64,000 nucleotides of DNA. Origin: Oryzias latipes (Eukaryota; Chordata; Actinopteri; Beloniformes; Adrianichthyidae). The notes below the pieces were generated by a model. The model had not been told where the DNA came from. It did no database searches and saw nothing but the letters and a program-made list of their open reading frames with translations. The position numbers and the translations under genes are program-made. Below, one piece after another: positions 48,701 through 60,275 of the stretch. Location: positions 26,798,293-26,862,292 of the forward strand of contig NC_019868.2 of assembly GCF_002234675.1 (NCBI RefSeq), written 5' to 3'. Position 1 is the first letter of the stretch, and each line of letters begins with the position of its first letter.

Positions 48701-51700
48701 TCATGAGTTTGGTAAAGTGAACGGATAAAAGTAATCCAGTTAAAAATAATCCCCCAAAAAACATGAATCAGGAAGTTACCCTACTTTAAAGAGCCACTCT
48801 ATTGGGGGTTTTTAAACACGCTTTTGGCATTTTTCCAATGATATATTAATTAATTATATTAATTAAAGACATAATACAAAATTTAGCTTAAAATTGCATT
48901 TCTGAGTGTTTGTTCATTCAAATTGTTGTGAATCAGGAGCAAACGAAAACAGCTCATTTGTGAAATACACTGGACCCTCCGGAGCAATGCACTTCTGCCG
49001 CCCTGCAGAAACTATGTCCTAGGAAACCACACAGATTTGTTGATTTTGGCTAAAAAGATCATAATCATAACTAAAAGACCACTGGAAACGCTTTGACAAC
49101 AGATCAAAAGGTGATTGAAGTGGATCTTTGAGCTTTGAGATGTAAACACGGATTTAATAAAGAGCAACGAGTAAATCCATTGCATTTCCACTGGATTTAA
49201 ACCAGATTACAGAAACACACAGTTGAAAAACTACGAATGCATGAGGATTGTGAAGTCGTGCTCCTTACTTAGTCCGCTGCTTTCTCCATGCGCTGAGAGG
49301 AGTCGGTCTTTTACCACACTAGATTTAAATGGAGATGGTTCAGAAACGGCTCTTCCAACTGTTGAATGAGAAAAAGTACAATTAAGAATACATTGTGTGT
49401 ATAGAAGTAAAAAAAAACAACAAATAAATACTTTTTTTCAAACCAAAAACTAATATTAACCCTACAACTATGTTAAAACCTAAAAATGAAACATGCAGGG
49501 AAAATAAAACATAAAATCCTTCAAACACGTCGAGGAATAAAGGTTTAGGTCAACATCATTTGCCATCAGCACTTACTGCTATGCAGCTTTCCTCCTGTTC
49601 CGTTAAAGGCAGCTAACAAAGGGACGATGCAAAAGCGAAAGGACCCAACAAGCAGGCATGTCAACAGAGTGAGGTCGCACTCAGACTCTGCGAGGAGGCT
49701 TTGTGCCGCAAAAGAGGAGCCGTTGAGAGTCCGAGCCGGGAACTCGGTCCAAGTGCAGCTTCGAGGTCCGCTGTGTTCAGCCATCGGCCTTCCAACTATG
49801 ACCGCTCTCTCTGACCACCTTGCAGGACATCAGCTGCAGTGCAACTGTTGTTACTCCTCCAGGCAACGTTATGTGTTAAGTAGAGTGGAAGGGAAACTGT
49901 TGCCATGACAACAAAAGGAGAAAGCCCCCCGCAGTTTGGAAAACAGGCCTTCTCAGTCCAGGTGACAGAGTATCCCACCTTCTCAGGAAACATCGAACCC
50001 GGTGAGGTGAACTGCTCATTTATTCAAAACACCTATCTGGTATTCCGCTCAGTCTGTGCCTTTCTGAGGGGAAAATGTCACATTCATAGAGAGAAGAGCC
50101 AGAGGCAAATCAAGCTCTGACCTGAAATGGGTCAATATGTGAGCAGCAGATCCTCCTCACATTCCCCCAACGTGCAGCGAAATCCATATCTACTGTGTTT
50201 TGACCAGGAAAAACGGCGCCACACGCAGCTTTTTTTCCTCTTCACGCCAAAGTCATGACATATGTCGCTGTTGTGAGACTGACCTGGTGTGCTCCGGGCT
50301 CGCTGCCCCAGCTCAGCGCAGCCCTTCAATGATCCCGGGGTTCTGCGTGTGGGTCGGTAGATGGGAATGGATGGGGGGCCCATAACAGAGGGGCTGTTTG
50401 GGGTCTGAGGAGTCAGGGACCCGTTCAGCTTTGCCTTCAAGCCAGGAAGTGACCCTTCTGCTGCCTGAGCTTTCTGACTGCCTAAATGACAAAAATAAAT
50501 TAATAAGTTAAATTAAATACGGCACAGAAAAAAAAAAAAAAAAACTTCTAATGAACATCAATTCAATGCACGATTTTTATCTTTTGATATTTAGGAGAAA
50601 AATATCAGTTTTATACGTTTTTATGATAACGACAAAAGTTTTCAATTAGTACTGAAAAACATTAAAGTTATGGTAACTTATACATTTATTAACCAAGTAA
50701 TATTTTCAAGTTACTAGAATCACACAGACAGTCATGGTTCTTGTCATAACTGGAGGTTTCTGCTCTTTTTTCTCTCCATTTTTGCACAGATGGCTTCCCT
50801 AAAACAGATGTAATGAACGGTACACCAAGATTTGTTCAACAAATAAAAATGTCTGATTATGAAAAAGAGGGGTGGACACGAGACCAGAAAGAATTTGTGT
50901 CCAGCAGCGTTTCATTAAAACAAGTTTGGCTCAACAACGACATCTGCTGGTGAAACTTGGTTACTACAATCTATAACCATCAAGCGCCTTACCAGAGTTG
51001 TCCTTTAGTTGGATTAGTGGTGAACTTCTGGAGGTTTTACCCTCCGTCCTCCCCTGTATGACTGCTTTCAGCCTGACTGATAGAGGATTCTGTCTTTGAC
51101 TTGGACTGGGAGGGGTAGGTTGGGAAAAAGATGCTCCTCTTCCTCGACCAGAAGAAGGTGCAGAGTGAGATGAAGCTTTTTTTGGATCCAGCGGGGCTCC
51201 AGCAGGTGTCGATTTGCTTTGTCCTTTCTAAAAACAGGACTGATTATTACTAATAAACAAACAGAGCTGGTAGCTGTTTATTATGACCTGGACTGCAAGC
51301 ACTAAAGTGTTTTGGCAATTCTTCTTTCTTTCACACACTCAAAAACTCCCCAAAGTTTAAACGCATCTAGAATCCGGTGAAAATGAATTTTGAACCTCAT
51401 AATGACCCCCCAGAAAATAATGTCACCATAGCATAGCAGGAGAAGCAGTCAAAAGTAAATAAATAAATAAATGAAGGGAATGGGGTCAACATCTCTTATA
51501 GGGCTAAAAAAAGAAATGAACAAAAAAATAAAAATCCAAATTCACTAACAAAACCAAAACCCATGTGTCAGAAATTTTCAAAGAAAGCTTTAAAATCATT
51601 ATGGGATGGCCACAAGTCCTAAGGCTTGGTGGCCATTTAGTGGTAAAGTGTGAAATGAATTAAAGTTATCATTTGTAACTGCTGCGTCACAGATTTTAGA

Positions 51701-53450
51701 CCAACATTCAGTGTTTCTCTCATGCACTCACCACCAAGCTGATCCTCTTCACTTCTCTTGAGAAGCTCTTGTCCTCCGTCTCTTTATGTTGGGGGGAGTT
51801 GGGGTCATTGAGGAGGAGTTGCGACACCTCACTGTCTGGGAGAGCAACGCTTGTCGTGACCCTCAGAGTGGCGACCGTATTGCGCTGTGGCCTCCAGGGG
51901 GAACTCTCAGACAAAGAGCGAGGCCAGGTGTTTTTGCCCGGGGCTTTGTCCCGACCTTCAGTTGAACCGGACCTGACCGGAGACTTGTTGGGCACATCCC
52001 TCAGTGGGGGGGTTCTAGCAGCCGTATGGGGGCTTGATGGGGTTTTTTTGGACGATGCGACAGCGGTTGGACTGCCAGGGAGGGCTGGAGGACCGGGTGC
52101 TGAGGCAGACTGAGTTGATCCATCACTGCCCTGGACTGCTGAGGCGCTGTCACTTGATGTCGGGTTGGGCCCACCTGGTCTGTTTTTGTTCTGTACATCC
52201 ACAGCTTTCCGCTTACAGGATTGTCTAACAGCTGCTCCAGAATGTCCAAATCCTGGGTTGACTTGACTGGGAGCCTCATTCTGGGTTTTAGAGGTGGCAG
52301 ACATGACTCTCCCCGTATTCTTCACTTTAGTGCGGTTAAGTCCAGCCGCTGCTCTCCCGTTTACTTCACTCAGAAAACTGTGTGGGAGCTGCTTCTGTTG
52401 GATGTTCTGTTGTTTTTTCAGGGCTTTGGCTTTTACTTCCATCGTCTTGACCCTAATGAGGGACGGCGTCACTCCCGTGGCCGGCCGCTGGCGAGGAGTG
52501 ACGGAGACTTGAGGCCGTTTTACAGGTGGAATTTCTGGGCTGCTCGTTTTTTCCGTGCAGGGAGACAGAGAAGGGTGGCTAAAGATCTTGTTTCCGATGT
52601 TTTGATTTGGAGTGGATGTATAAATGCCGCCACGGCCTTGTGAAACGGATGCAGACGACACAAAGGTCTTGCACAGTTCTGGTGTCGTTCCTAGGGAAAC
52701 GTTAGGCAGCGGTTCTCCTTCCGCACAAGACGAATTGCCGTCTCTCAGGACATCTGTCGGTGTTTCACAGATAAAAGTCGTGAAAAGATCTCCTGCTTCC
52801 TCACTTGGAAGAGTAAGAAGAAAGCTTCCGATGTTTTCTGAAGTTTGAGGAACCGTGTCATCTCCTTGTATGAAGGTGACACCGAGACACGGATAACCGG
52901 AACTCTCCTCAGACACTCCTGCCTGGGAGTCTGCGTAGACTTTTGGCAGACTTGTGGACTGCAGGGGGGAAACAGCGGGAAATGATGCGCCACTTTGAGC
53001 TGGAGAGAGAGACGAGCCATCCAACGAAGAGAAAACAATGAGCGACTGGTCCTGCAGGCAGAAACTTTTGCTTCTCATGACCATTTCCCCAGAGCTCAGA
53101 GAGCAGTTGTCCATCTCATCGGGTCCTCTGCAGAGGGTCCTGCCTGGTTTGACTTGGCTTTCATTTACAGGTGTGAAAACAAAGGCCTGGTTCATGCTAG
53201 ACGCAACATGAAGGTGATTACCGGCATCACTGTGACTGTTAACCTCAGAGGAACCTCCGAAGAAGCAGCAGTCCTCGGTGGTGTCAGGTGATCTGCTGGC
53301 TCCTCCCTCATTCACGGGATTAATACTCTTGGAATCGGCTGACAGGCACCCGCAGGGACCATCGGGGGAAAGACTACACCGTCTGCCTCCCGGCTGCGGG
53401 GAGATGGTGCTCTCAAGCTCGTCGGCTGACACGCTAAATGTCTTGGACAT
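36703..53450 (-). CDS. mtus1: Microtubule-associated tumour suppressor 1 (ATIP), long form, complete
   Basis: MTUS1/ATIP is a microtubule-binding scaffold that also interacts with the angiotensin AT2 receptor in mammals. Fourteen coding exons on the minus strand fit in phase: 53450-51732, 51227-50993, 50481-50284, 49358-49269, 48677-48561, 45375-45164, 41215-41149, 40036-39822, 39502-39397, 39324-39251, 39163-39068, 38663-38547, 38460-38363 and 36925-36703 (stop TAG). This gives 1188 residues, near human ATIP3 (1270). The large first coding exon (573 codons) is low-complexity and rich in Ser and Pro. Its acceptor lies at 53471-53472 after a long pyrimidine tract, and the first ATG is 20 bp inside. 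From about residue 830 on it is coiled coil ([60 protein letters not shown]). The end, [20 protein letters not shown] with [11 protein letters not shown] and a Ser/Pro tail, is nearly identical to mammalian ATIP. One donor, CTG|GTCAGA at 38547/38546, is non-consensus. Confidence 0.94.
37361..37652. mobile_element. MITE with GTGTCCGAATTC inverted ends
   Basis: The left end GGTTGTGTCCGAATTCCC is matched by the right end, whose reverse complement reads GGCTGTGTCCGAATTCCC. The inner inverted stretches (CACTACTCACCATCTAGTGC and its partner near 37600) continue the palindrome. The element is 292 bp long with no coding frame. It sits inside an older repeat (37283-37720) in the last mtus1 intron. The target-site duplication is not clear. 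Confidence 0.75.
37990..38125 (+). repeat. Dispersed CTGCAGAAACTAT-family repeat, copy
   Basis: It contains GCTGCTCTGCAGAAACTATA and then AAAAGACCACTGGAAACACTTTT, in the order and spacing seen at 42400-42640 and 48783-49135. It lies in the last mtus1 intron. Confidence 0.6.
39031..39054 (+). repeat. Poly-G tract beside an mtus1 splice donor
   Basis: A 24-base G run (poly-C in the sense of mtus1) lies 12 bp into the intron after the exon 39163-39068. The tract is long enough to be length-unstable. Confidence 0.95.
41449..41472. repeat. (CAGA)n microsatellite
   Basis: Six CAGA units run in the mtus1 intron, within the open frame that follows the candidate exon at 41571-41624. Confidence 0.95.
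41571..41624 (-). CDS. mtus1: Candidate alternative first exon of mtus1 encoding an MGCSGS start
   Basis: An ATG at 41624 opens 18 codons, [18 protein letters not shown], ending at a donor CGG|GTAACG in phase 0. The next coding exon (41215-41149) starts in phase 0, so the join stays open and would give a short coiled-coil isoform of about 349 residues. MGCxxS is a textbook N-myristoylation signal, with Cys3 available for palmitoylation, so this form could be membrane-anchored. Its upstream side (41640-41990) is GC-rich, unlike the surrounding intron. Short, coiled-coil-only ATIP forms from internal promoters are known in mammals. That this exon is used is inference. Confidence 0.5.
41640..41990 (-). 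promoter_or_regulatory. Candidate internal mtus1 promoter
   Basis: This GC-enriched block lies upstream (minus sense) of the MGCSGS exon, in an otherwise AT-rich intron. It holds a CRE-like element at 41914-41921 (TGATGTCA on the minus strand) and GC-box-like clusters at 41860-41910. I see no clear TATA box. Confidence 0.35.
42400..42640 (+). repeat. Dispersed CTGCAGAAACTAT-family repeat, copy
   Basis: The left end AAAGATCCACTCCAATTCAA resembles the inverse of the right end of the 48783-49135 copy. GCTCTGCAGAAACTATGTCC (42517-42536) and AAAAGACCACTGGGAACGCT are shared landmarks. It lies in an mtus1 intron. Confidence 0.65.
45890..46125 (-). repeat. Dispersed repeat related to the P2X7-like element
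   Basis: On the minus strand ACATGGATCTAGTCGTCTAC, followed by GATGCATTGG-related sequence, matches plus-strand 31770-31810, the region of the P2X7-like frame. A GCTGCTCCTGATTCACAACA stretch also matches 31866-31882. The reading frame is broken here. It lies in an mtus1 intron. Confidence 0.55.
48783..49135 (+). repeat. Dispersed CTGCAGAAACTAT-family repeat, most complete copy
   Basis: The ends are inverted: TAAAGAGCCACTCTATTGG on the left and TGATTGAAGTGGATCTTTGA on the right. The body carries GCCCTGCAGAAACTATGTCC and AAAAGACCACTGGAAACGCT. At about 350 bp it looks like a MITE. It lies between two mtus1 coding exons. Confidence 0.65.
49577..49784 (-). CDS. mtus1: Candidate alternative first exon of mtus1 with a hydrophobic segment
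   Basis: From ATG at 49784 ([15 protein letters not shown]) 69 codons stay open to a near-perfect donor, AGCA|GTAAGT, in phase 1. That is the phase needed to join the exon at 49358-49269. The peptide has a hydrophobic run ([21 protein letters not shown]) that could be a membrane or targeting segment. No convincing acceptor precedes the ATG, so it would be a first exon. The product would be about 540 residues, lacking the long Ser/Pro-rich amino-terminal half. It is not recognised in any known ATIP isoform from memory. Confidence 0.45.
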
Positions 53451-56400
53451 TTCTGAGAGTCGATGGGATTCTGTCAACGTGGGGGGAAAAAAAAAAGTTT
53501 TGAAAGCTCTTGCTCAAAACGTTAATCCATCAAATTTGTCGGTAAGCCATCCAAGAGCATCTGTGAAAGGGAAGAAAGCTCATTTTATTCTAAACATGCA
53601 GCAGATCAATTCACACTTCTGTAACATCACTGAATTTTGTTGCAAAAGACGGTTAAGATCTCCACAAAACACCAACTTTGACATGATGCTTAGATTAAAA
53701 ACAGAGGCCATTGTTTGTTTAATTCAGAACTGTGACCTTTGAACTCATCTGCCTTGAACTGTTAGTGCTGCATAATAAATGTTTTTCACATTAAGAGGAA
53801 AAATCCACACCTGACAAACCAGGAGTCTGCAACCTGCTGCTCAGGAGCAACAACACCTCCTCTTGGCTGAATACGAATCCAAATAATAGTATTTGTCTTA
53901 AAAGTAAGGGTCACTTAATTAGCATTTATTTAATTTAGAGTAGTTAAGTTTATAAACTTTTGGCTTTAGTGCACCTAGCAGATAGACAAAGTAAAGGTTT
54001 TACACCCCTGCTGACCTCAAGAGGCCATGTTCACTATACGCTTCCTTCAAAATGCAACGATTTCAAAAAGTGTAATTTCTTTTAGTTGTTCAGTTTGTGT
54101 ACGAGTTTAAAGCACATCTGGTTGGTGGTTGTCTAGAGAGGAGTCGACCTAGAGTATTTTTGCCTTGCGTTGTTAACTTTTTGCTGTAGTACATTAGCTG
54201 CAATGTGATGATCCTGTTTGGCACAGGGCTCTTATTTTGAAAGAAAGTCATTAAAGCTTCTGTCAGAGGTAAAAAAAACAAACAATTTCATATTTTAAGA
54301 AAATGCTAGTTTCTCTTTCTATTTCTGTTTTTAATTCATACAAAAAAGAAGATTTATATTTAAAATAAAACAACAACAACAACATAAGTGCAAACTAGTA
54401 ATTGTAGAAAACAAGCCCAAATGGCTTTTTTCCTGGTTAAGGTCGCAGACGCCCACCATAAACCGTTCTCTCACTGAGAGCCTTAGAGCGATCATTTAGC
54501 TTGGACTTGTTTAAGTGGTGAACTGACCCTGACCCAGTTCTGCAGGGCGGCTTTTGGGGCCACTGATGTGAAGAACCACAAATCAATGCGAGATTCTCCA
54601 GGAGTGAACAAAAACAATATAAAGATGGTTGCTTTCTACCCTTTCTAAAACCGTGACTCAGCAAATAATTAAAAGGCCAAGCATGATCTTCCACACACTG
54701 AACCAGTGGCATCATTTTTGTTTCTTTGTATCTGGAAAGCAGCTTAGCCATCAAAACCTGAGATAACCATTTTAGCTTTTAAGGTTATCAAATTATTAAA
54801 AGCTTTAAAATGTTTTAGTAAACAAACGTGGGGCTTCTGTTACACTAAGAATAATAATTTTAAAAATCTGTACTGTGTTTATGTAATGCTAGTTACCAAA
54901 CCAATTAAGAAGAACTAGCTTAAAAATACTACATTTTACATATGTTACATTTAAATCAAATTAAAAAAGGCCATTACTGTCAAACGTTTTTCTAAATTGA
55001 TGCATTTGCTTGATGACAATGAACAATAAACCTTTTACAGTCTTTTATTATGAAAAAAAAGTCTTTTCATTTATTCCAATATTGCACAAAAGCATTTCTG
55101 CCATTGTTTTTTTTATTAATTAACAAAAAAAAGGCCTTTAATTACACTTATTCTTTTTAATCATGAAAATTCACAAGTCAGTGAAACTTTAAAATACTGA
55201 TGGATTTTTAAAAAAAAGGCACCGATCTGGTTCTAGGCTAATTTTACCGTTTAAAATCCTTCATTTGCAACATGATTGCTAATAAATGTAGGGAACAGGT
55301 TTTAATTACGATCATTTGGGACGCGTGACTTCAATAATGCTTTACATAATCATCACTGTGTTCATTCAAATGAGCTGCATTTTAAGTCCAACTTATCAGT
55401 AATTCTCCTCGTGTCAAAGTCAACAGCATGCAAAATGATGCAGAAAGACAAAAGATTCGGGGAAACCTAATTTCACAGAAAAATAAATAATTTGGTACAC
55501 TGACCTTCATTATTCTCAATCTTTTCTCAATCCTTGGATAACCATTGAGAAATATGTGTATATATATATATAAAAACAGCAGCCAGATGGGTTTCATTTC
55601 ATTTCAGCTTTTGGGATTCGATCCCATTTCTACTTTAAATCCAAAGCCCTAAATCCAGCCAACTGTTGGACAGGGCTGCATATCTGCTGCCATCTCACAA
55701 CCATCCATGCATCCGTAACAAAGCCTGAATGAGCATGCCCCCCCCCGCGTTCATAGACCAGGGTTGCCCTCCCCTTCACGGAGTAACGCGACTTCTTTCT
55801 TACTGGCCTGCTGCTGCAGAGGATCGGCCTCTCCCGCCGTCTCGGCTTTCAGTCAACTTTGTGGCAAAGTCTGACGACGCACAACAGAACACCAGCAAAT
55901 GGAAGTTCCTATTCCAAGATTAGAGAAACAAACAAACAAAAAAACACCCAAAAGGAAAGCATTGTTACCTTATCCAAGCACAGTGAAAGGCAAGTGAGCA
56001 TTGAGAGCAAGACTGAGTTGGCATTCGCTGTTGCTAAGCAGCCAAAGTCCCTCTGTTATGAGAGAAAGGATCAGGCAGCTTTTAAGAATGGGACAGCCTG
56101 AAAGTGGAGTGGAATGACGATAGTGTGGGTACAAAAGAAAGATCTGATCTGACCTCTTTAAATTATGCATTCTGAAGATAATTTAGCTAAAATGTACTAT
56201 TTCTGAGGCCAAATAAAACATTAAAAACTCTTCTTTGAAAATCTCTTTCCCGTGACAAACTGTATTCAACATCTTATCTGCTCAGACAGTGCCGTCAGAT
56301 CTGAACACACGAGTTTGATCGGAGGAAGGCCAGTGACCTGGGAACGACAAGTTAATCTGGACTAGAAATAAGATACCAGTCACAAAAGACAAAAAGAAAG

Positions 56401-58589
56401 ATCTCCACAGAGCCGTGTCAGTCACCTGTAAAATGGTATTAAATGGGGTTTTGTTATGTAATTAAAGCATTTCAACAATTAATCCCCTGGAGAGTGCTTC
56501 TTAATTCTTGAAAAATGTTTCAACAAATTAGGAAATAACTCAACAATGCTTGGCGAACAATTTTCTTACAAAGCCAAAGAAGTGATTGCCAAATAAATAA
56601 TGTTAAAGAAACTTAAAAAAATAATAATCAAGAAACAGATAATTAAACCTAATTTTGCTAAAGCTCATATGGTGTTTAATAGTAATAGATCTAACAAATG
56701 GGAACACTAGAGCCAGACATTTTCTACACAGCCTTTGGGAAAGACCCAGAAGGCATCTCATAGCTCTGCATGGATGTCTGGACGTATCAGTGTCACACTA
56801 TTAGTGTTACACGAGCTCATTGAGGTCTTGGTACATAGAAGAAATGTACCAGCTAAAAGCAAAAGAGCCGGTCAAGAAGGGACCAAAATCTATGTTAATC
56901 CAAAAAGATAAGCTTTTGGAAAAACACCAGCATGTCTGAGCGCTCTACAAACTGAACGAACAAACAATAACAAGTACACAAAAAGAGATTTGTAGGACTA
57001 GAACAGCCAAGCAAGCGTGAAGTGTTGAAGTGGTTAACACCTGACCATTTTTAAAAGCAACCAATGGAGGTCTAAAATAAAAAAAGATGAAAGTCAACTG
57101 TTCAGGCTATAATGAGAGTGCCAAAATCCGATACCAATTATACCAATCCTGATTACTTTCAATTATGAGAAAGAACGAAGAAAAAAAATACACTAGTCCT
57201 ACATCAAAAATTGTTTTAAAGACAATTTTGGGGGTGGATTACATTCTTTCAGATAGTATAATCTAGGCATCTGAACCTTTAATACTGAAAAAAAAAGACA
57301 TTTGGTCCAGTTTCTTATTGACCGAAACCCAGCAAAAGCCACAAAATACCACCTCACTATTCAGAAAAATAAGGTGTTTTTGTTTTTTTACTAGTAAGAT
57401 ATTCTTTTATAAATTTAGCTTTAAAATATTTACAGCATTTGAATGATAGTGCTGAATAATAACAGTGATAAAGTGATATATTTCTCTCTATATAATACTT
57501 TTAAAAACATCCTTAACTTAAACGTGAACGTCGAAATTCCTACTGTTTGGGCTGAATACAACAGCGACCCCTGCAGGTGACACGAGGCTCCTGCATGTGG
57601 GGCCTCCTAATTTAACACAACAGTAAAAAAAAAAAAAAAAAGATGTTTGCTTTAAAATTAGGAAGTTAAATACAGTTCACGGTTTTTACATGTTTTCTTT
57701 GAAAAATATTAGACAAAAAATCTTTACTACTCATTATTAGTTTACAAATACCTGAAGCTGTCTGAGGGTCTAACGGTTAGAAAGAAAAGAAATCGTAAAA
57801 AAACTAACAAAAACATGCTAAATTGTTGGTCGCTAACACGTAAACAACAGTAGAATGTTTTATTTATCAGGCTAAAATTGGAAGTTTAGGAGAGAAACTG
57901 GGAAATTGGAATTTAAAGGGGGGGTTTAAAAAAATCACCTGCTTACTGACTTACCACTGTCTTATCTGGTATTTTACTGGGAGTCCATAAGCACAAAGTG
58001 GGTTTTGAGCTAGCAACCTCGACGACGGTTCGGCGAACAATCAAGTCCCACCTGGTCAATTATCCTTTTCGTAGTAAACGATGAATTCAAGCAGAAGAAA
58101 GAAAAAAGAAAAAAAACAGAAGGTTGTTTCTGTGAACTTTGACCCCTGGTGGAGCAGGCGACGGCGGGGTTTGAAGTCCATGTTCAGCCGACAGAGATAA
58201 CGAAAACCGGTGGAACGTAGATGGGATTAATTAAACGTTAACGTGCTTTAACTTCACCGGAACTAAACTTCAAAGAATCGGTCAAAGTCCCGGCCTAAAA
58301 TTTTACTCTTTTTTTTTTGCATAAATATTAAAATCATTAAATAACTTCAAACAAAAAAAAAAAGAAATTAAAACGTTTTATTTATTTATCTATTTATTTA
58401 TTTATTACAAAATACACTTTGAAAGTAGATAAATAAATAAATGCTGGTAGCTTATTGTTATTAATGTTCTTTTTGTAATAGCTCTGCATTGACTTAATAG
58501 TCTAAATAGGTTCTGAATACATTTGGATTTGTCCAATTTTTAGCATTTACAATTTTGTTTTTTAAATAGTTAATTGAAGATAAATCAAT

Positions 58590-59230
58590 TGTTTAACTAT
58601 GCGTTTTTAGTAGAATTGAATACCTAAAATGTTTTCATTTATAAACAACCTTTTTAAAAAACCTCTACAAATAGAATTGAATCTCCAGTATGTTTAAAAT
58701 TGACGTATATTTGTAATTAATGACTTCTTTGTTTTAATAACAATTTTTAAGTAGAACTGAAACTCTAATAGGTTTAAAAATAGTTTATTTTTTTAAAACT
58801 ACTAATTTGTTCTAATTGTTCTAAAGAGCGTTAAATCTCTGTAAAAAAAAAATAAAATTTGTTTAAAATAACTTCTGTTTTAATAATAGGATTGAAATAG
58901 AATAAAATTATGTTTATAAAGTTTATTTAAAATCCAACTTCTTTGTTTTAATTATGCATTTTAGTTGAATGGAATCTATGAGTATAATTGAGTTTATTTT
59001 TATAAACTACTACCAGTTATTAGTCCTAATTATGTTTTTTAAGTAGAATTGAATTTTTACTTTGTAAAGTTTATGATAAAAACAACACATTTGTTTTCAT
59101 TTTACGTTTTAGATAGAATCTCAAAGATGTGTTTAAAATAAAGTTTTTTTCTTCCAAAATAACTACTAATTTGTTCTAATTATTTGTTTTAGGTAGAATT
59201 GAATCTCTGTTTATAAAAAAGTGCTTATTA
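58590..59230. repeat. Degenerate short tandem array with GTAGAATTGAAT motif
   Basis: Variants of (A/G)GTAGAATTGAAT(C/T) followed by T-rich sequence and TTTAAA recur near 58610, 58670, 58752, 58880, 58965, 59042, 59115 and 59190, roughly every 70-90 bp. Units are heavily diverged. No coding frame. Confidence 0.55.
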
Positions 59231-59743
59231 TTAAAAAAGCTAATTGTATAAATAATGCGTTTTATTTGAAGGTCTTTAACATCTACACACAAATGTTTTA
59301 TTTATTACACTAAGTTTTAGGTTACCGGTTATTAATTGTAAACCACATTTAAACAAAACATTTCTGTTGTAATTTCTAATAATGAAATGAGGAACGTGTT
59401 ATTTTTTTCAGTATATTATTTTCTGTTTGACTGCACTATACAGTTTTTTTAAAACATTGAGTCTTTTGTGACGAGATCCCAAACTCTCCGATTTTATTTG
59501 TGTAAATCTCGATGTACAGTTAAATATTACAAGATCATTAGCGGTACGATGCCATGAAGTGTTTTTATGTACAGTTGTTTTTGAAAAAGTGCATAGTGTT
59601 AACAGAAAAAACGGCACACTGAACATCTGAAGCCAATGGTAAAAAAAAGGAAGCTTTCTGTAAAGTCTACAGGCAAAGAGGAGGTTGCATTTTTGCACAA
59701 ATCAGAGTAAAAGAAACAGAGTAAAATAAATCAATGTACAGTA

Positions 59744-59749
59744 TTTATT
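59744..59749 (-). promoter_or_regulatory. Candidate vamp7 polyadenylation signal
   Basis: AATAAA on the minus strand, about 530 bp after the vamp7 stop codon. Other hexamers are possible in this AT-rich stretch. Confidence 0.35.
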
Positions 59750-60275
59750 TGTATGATCATTTTGGGATATTTTACAAGACCATCCATTATAGAGGACACT
59801 ACAGTGCTCTCTATAGTTTTATCAAAATAATCACACAACTATATTAGGAGTTCTGTCCACCTCCTGCAGGACAAAAAGTGATGCTACCAACTGTAAGGGC
59901 TGTAGGCGGATGCTGACCTCAAAAAATAGAGCAATAGACAAGAACCAGTGATGCAGTTTTACTTGGACGTGTGCAGGACGGTACCACAATCTGAAGAAAA
60001 AAACAAAAAAACAAAAATCAAGTGCAGGGATGAGTCAATCAGACGACCATTTTCCACAGATTTCAGGCCATATGGCTGCTGTCCTTTAGTGTGAATGAGG
60101 CGAGACGGACTCTGGTCCTGAAGGCAAAGACGTGCAGAATCTTGACACGAGGAATCACGTCTTCCAGCCGTGGTAGAAGGCCAGGGGTCTTTTTCTGCTG
60201 TCCATTTACAAGCGGGGGCAAAATCAAGCACCTCTCCCTCGTCCTTTATCTCCCCGAGCCCACATGTTCTCGTCC

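Larger units (their letters stand above)
53471..60000. other. mtus1 5' region and intergenic sequence to vamp7
   Basis: No protein-coding exon is recognised. The mtus1 first coding exon starts at an acceptor, so at least one non-coding first exon must lie here. Candidates are the GC-richer blocks at 55730-55870 and about 58130-58290 (minus strand), and a strong donor GTG|GTAAGT at 57955/57954. The rest is AT-rich, with a (TTTA)n run near 58379-58406. A repetitive AGTAGAATTGAATCTCT-like motif recurs about ten times between 58600 and 59220. Confidence 0.5.

Noticed and set aside
51769-52643. Several plus-strand frames of 70-140 codons
   Set aside because: They are antisense shadows of the large mtus1 exon 53450-51732.
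53448-53477. Upstream non-ATG start for mtus1 at 53477
   Set aside because: That codon lies in the intron before the acceptor at 53472-53471. The first ATG in the exon, at 53450, fits the coding frame.
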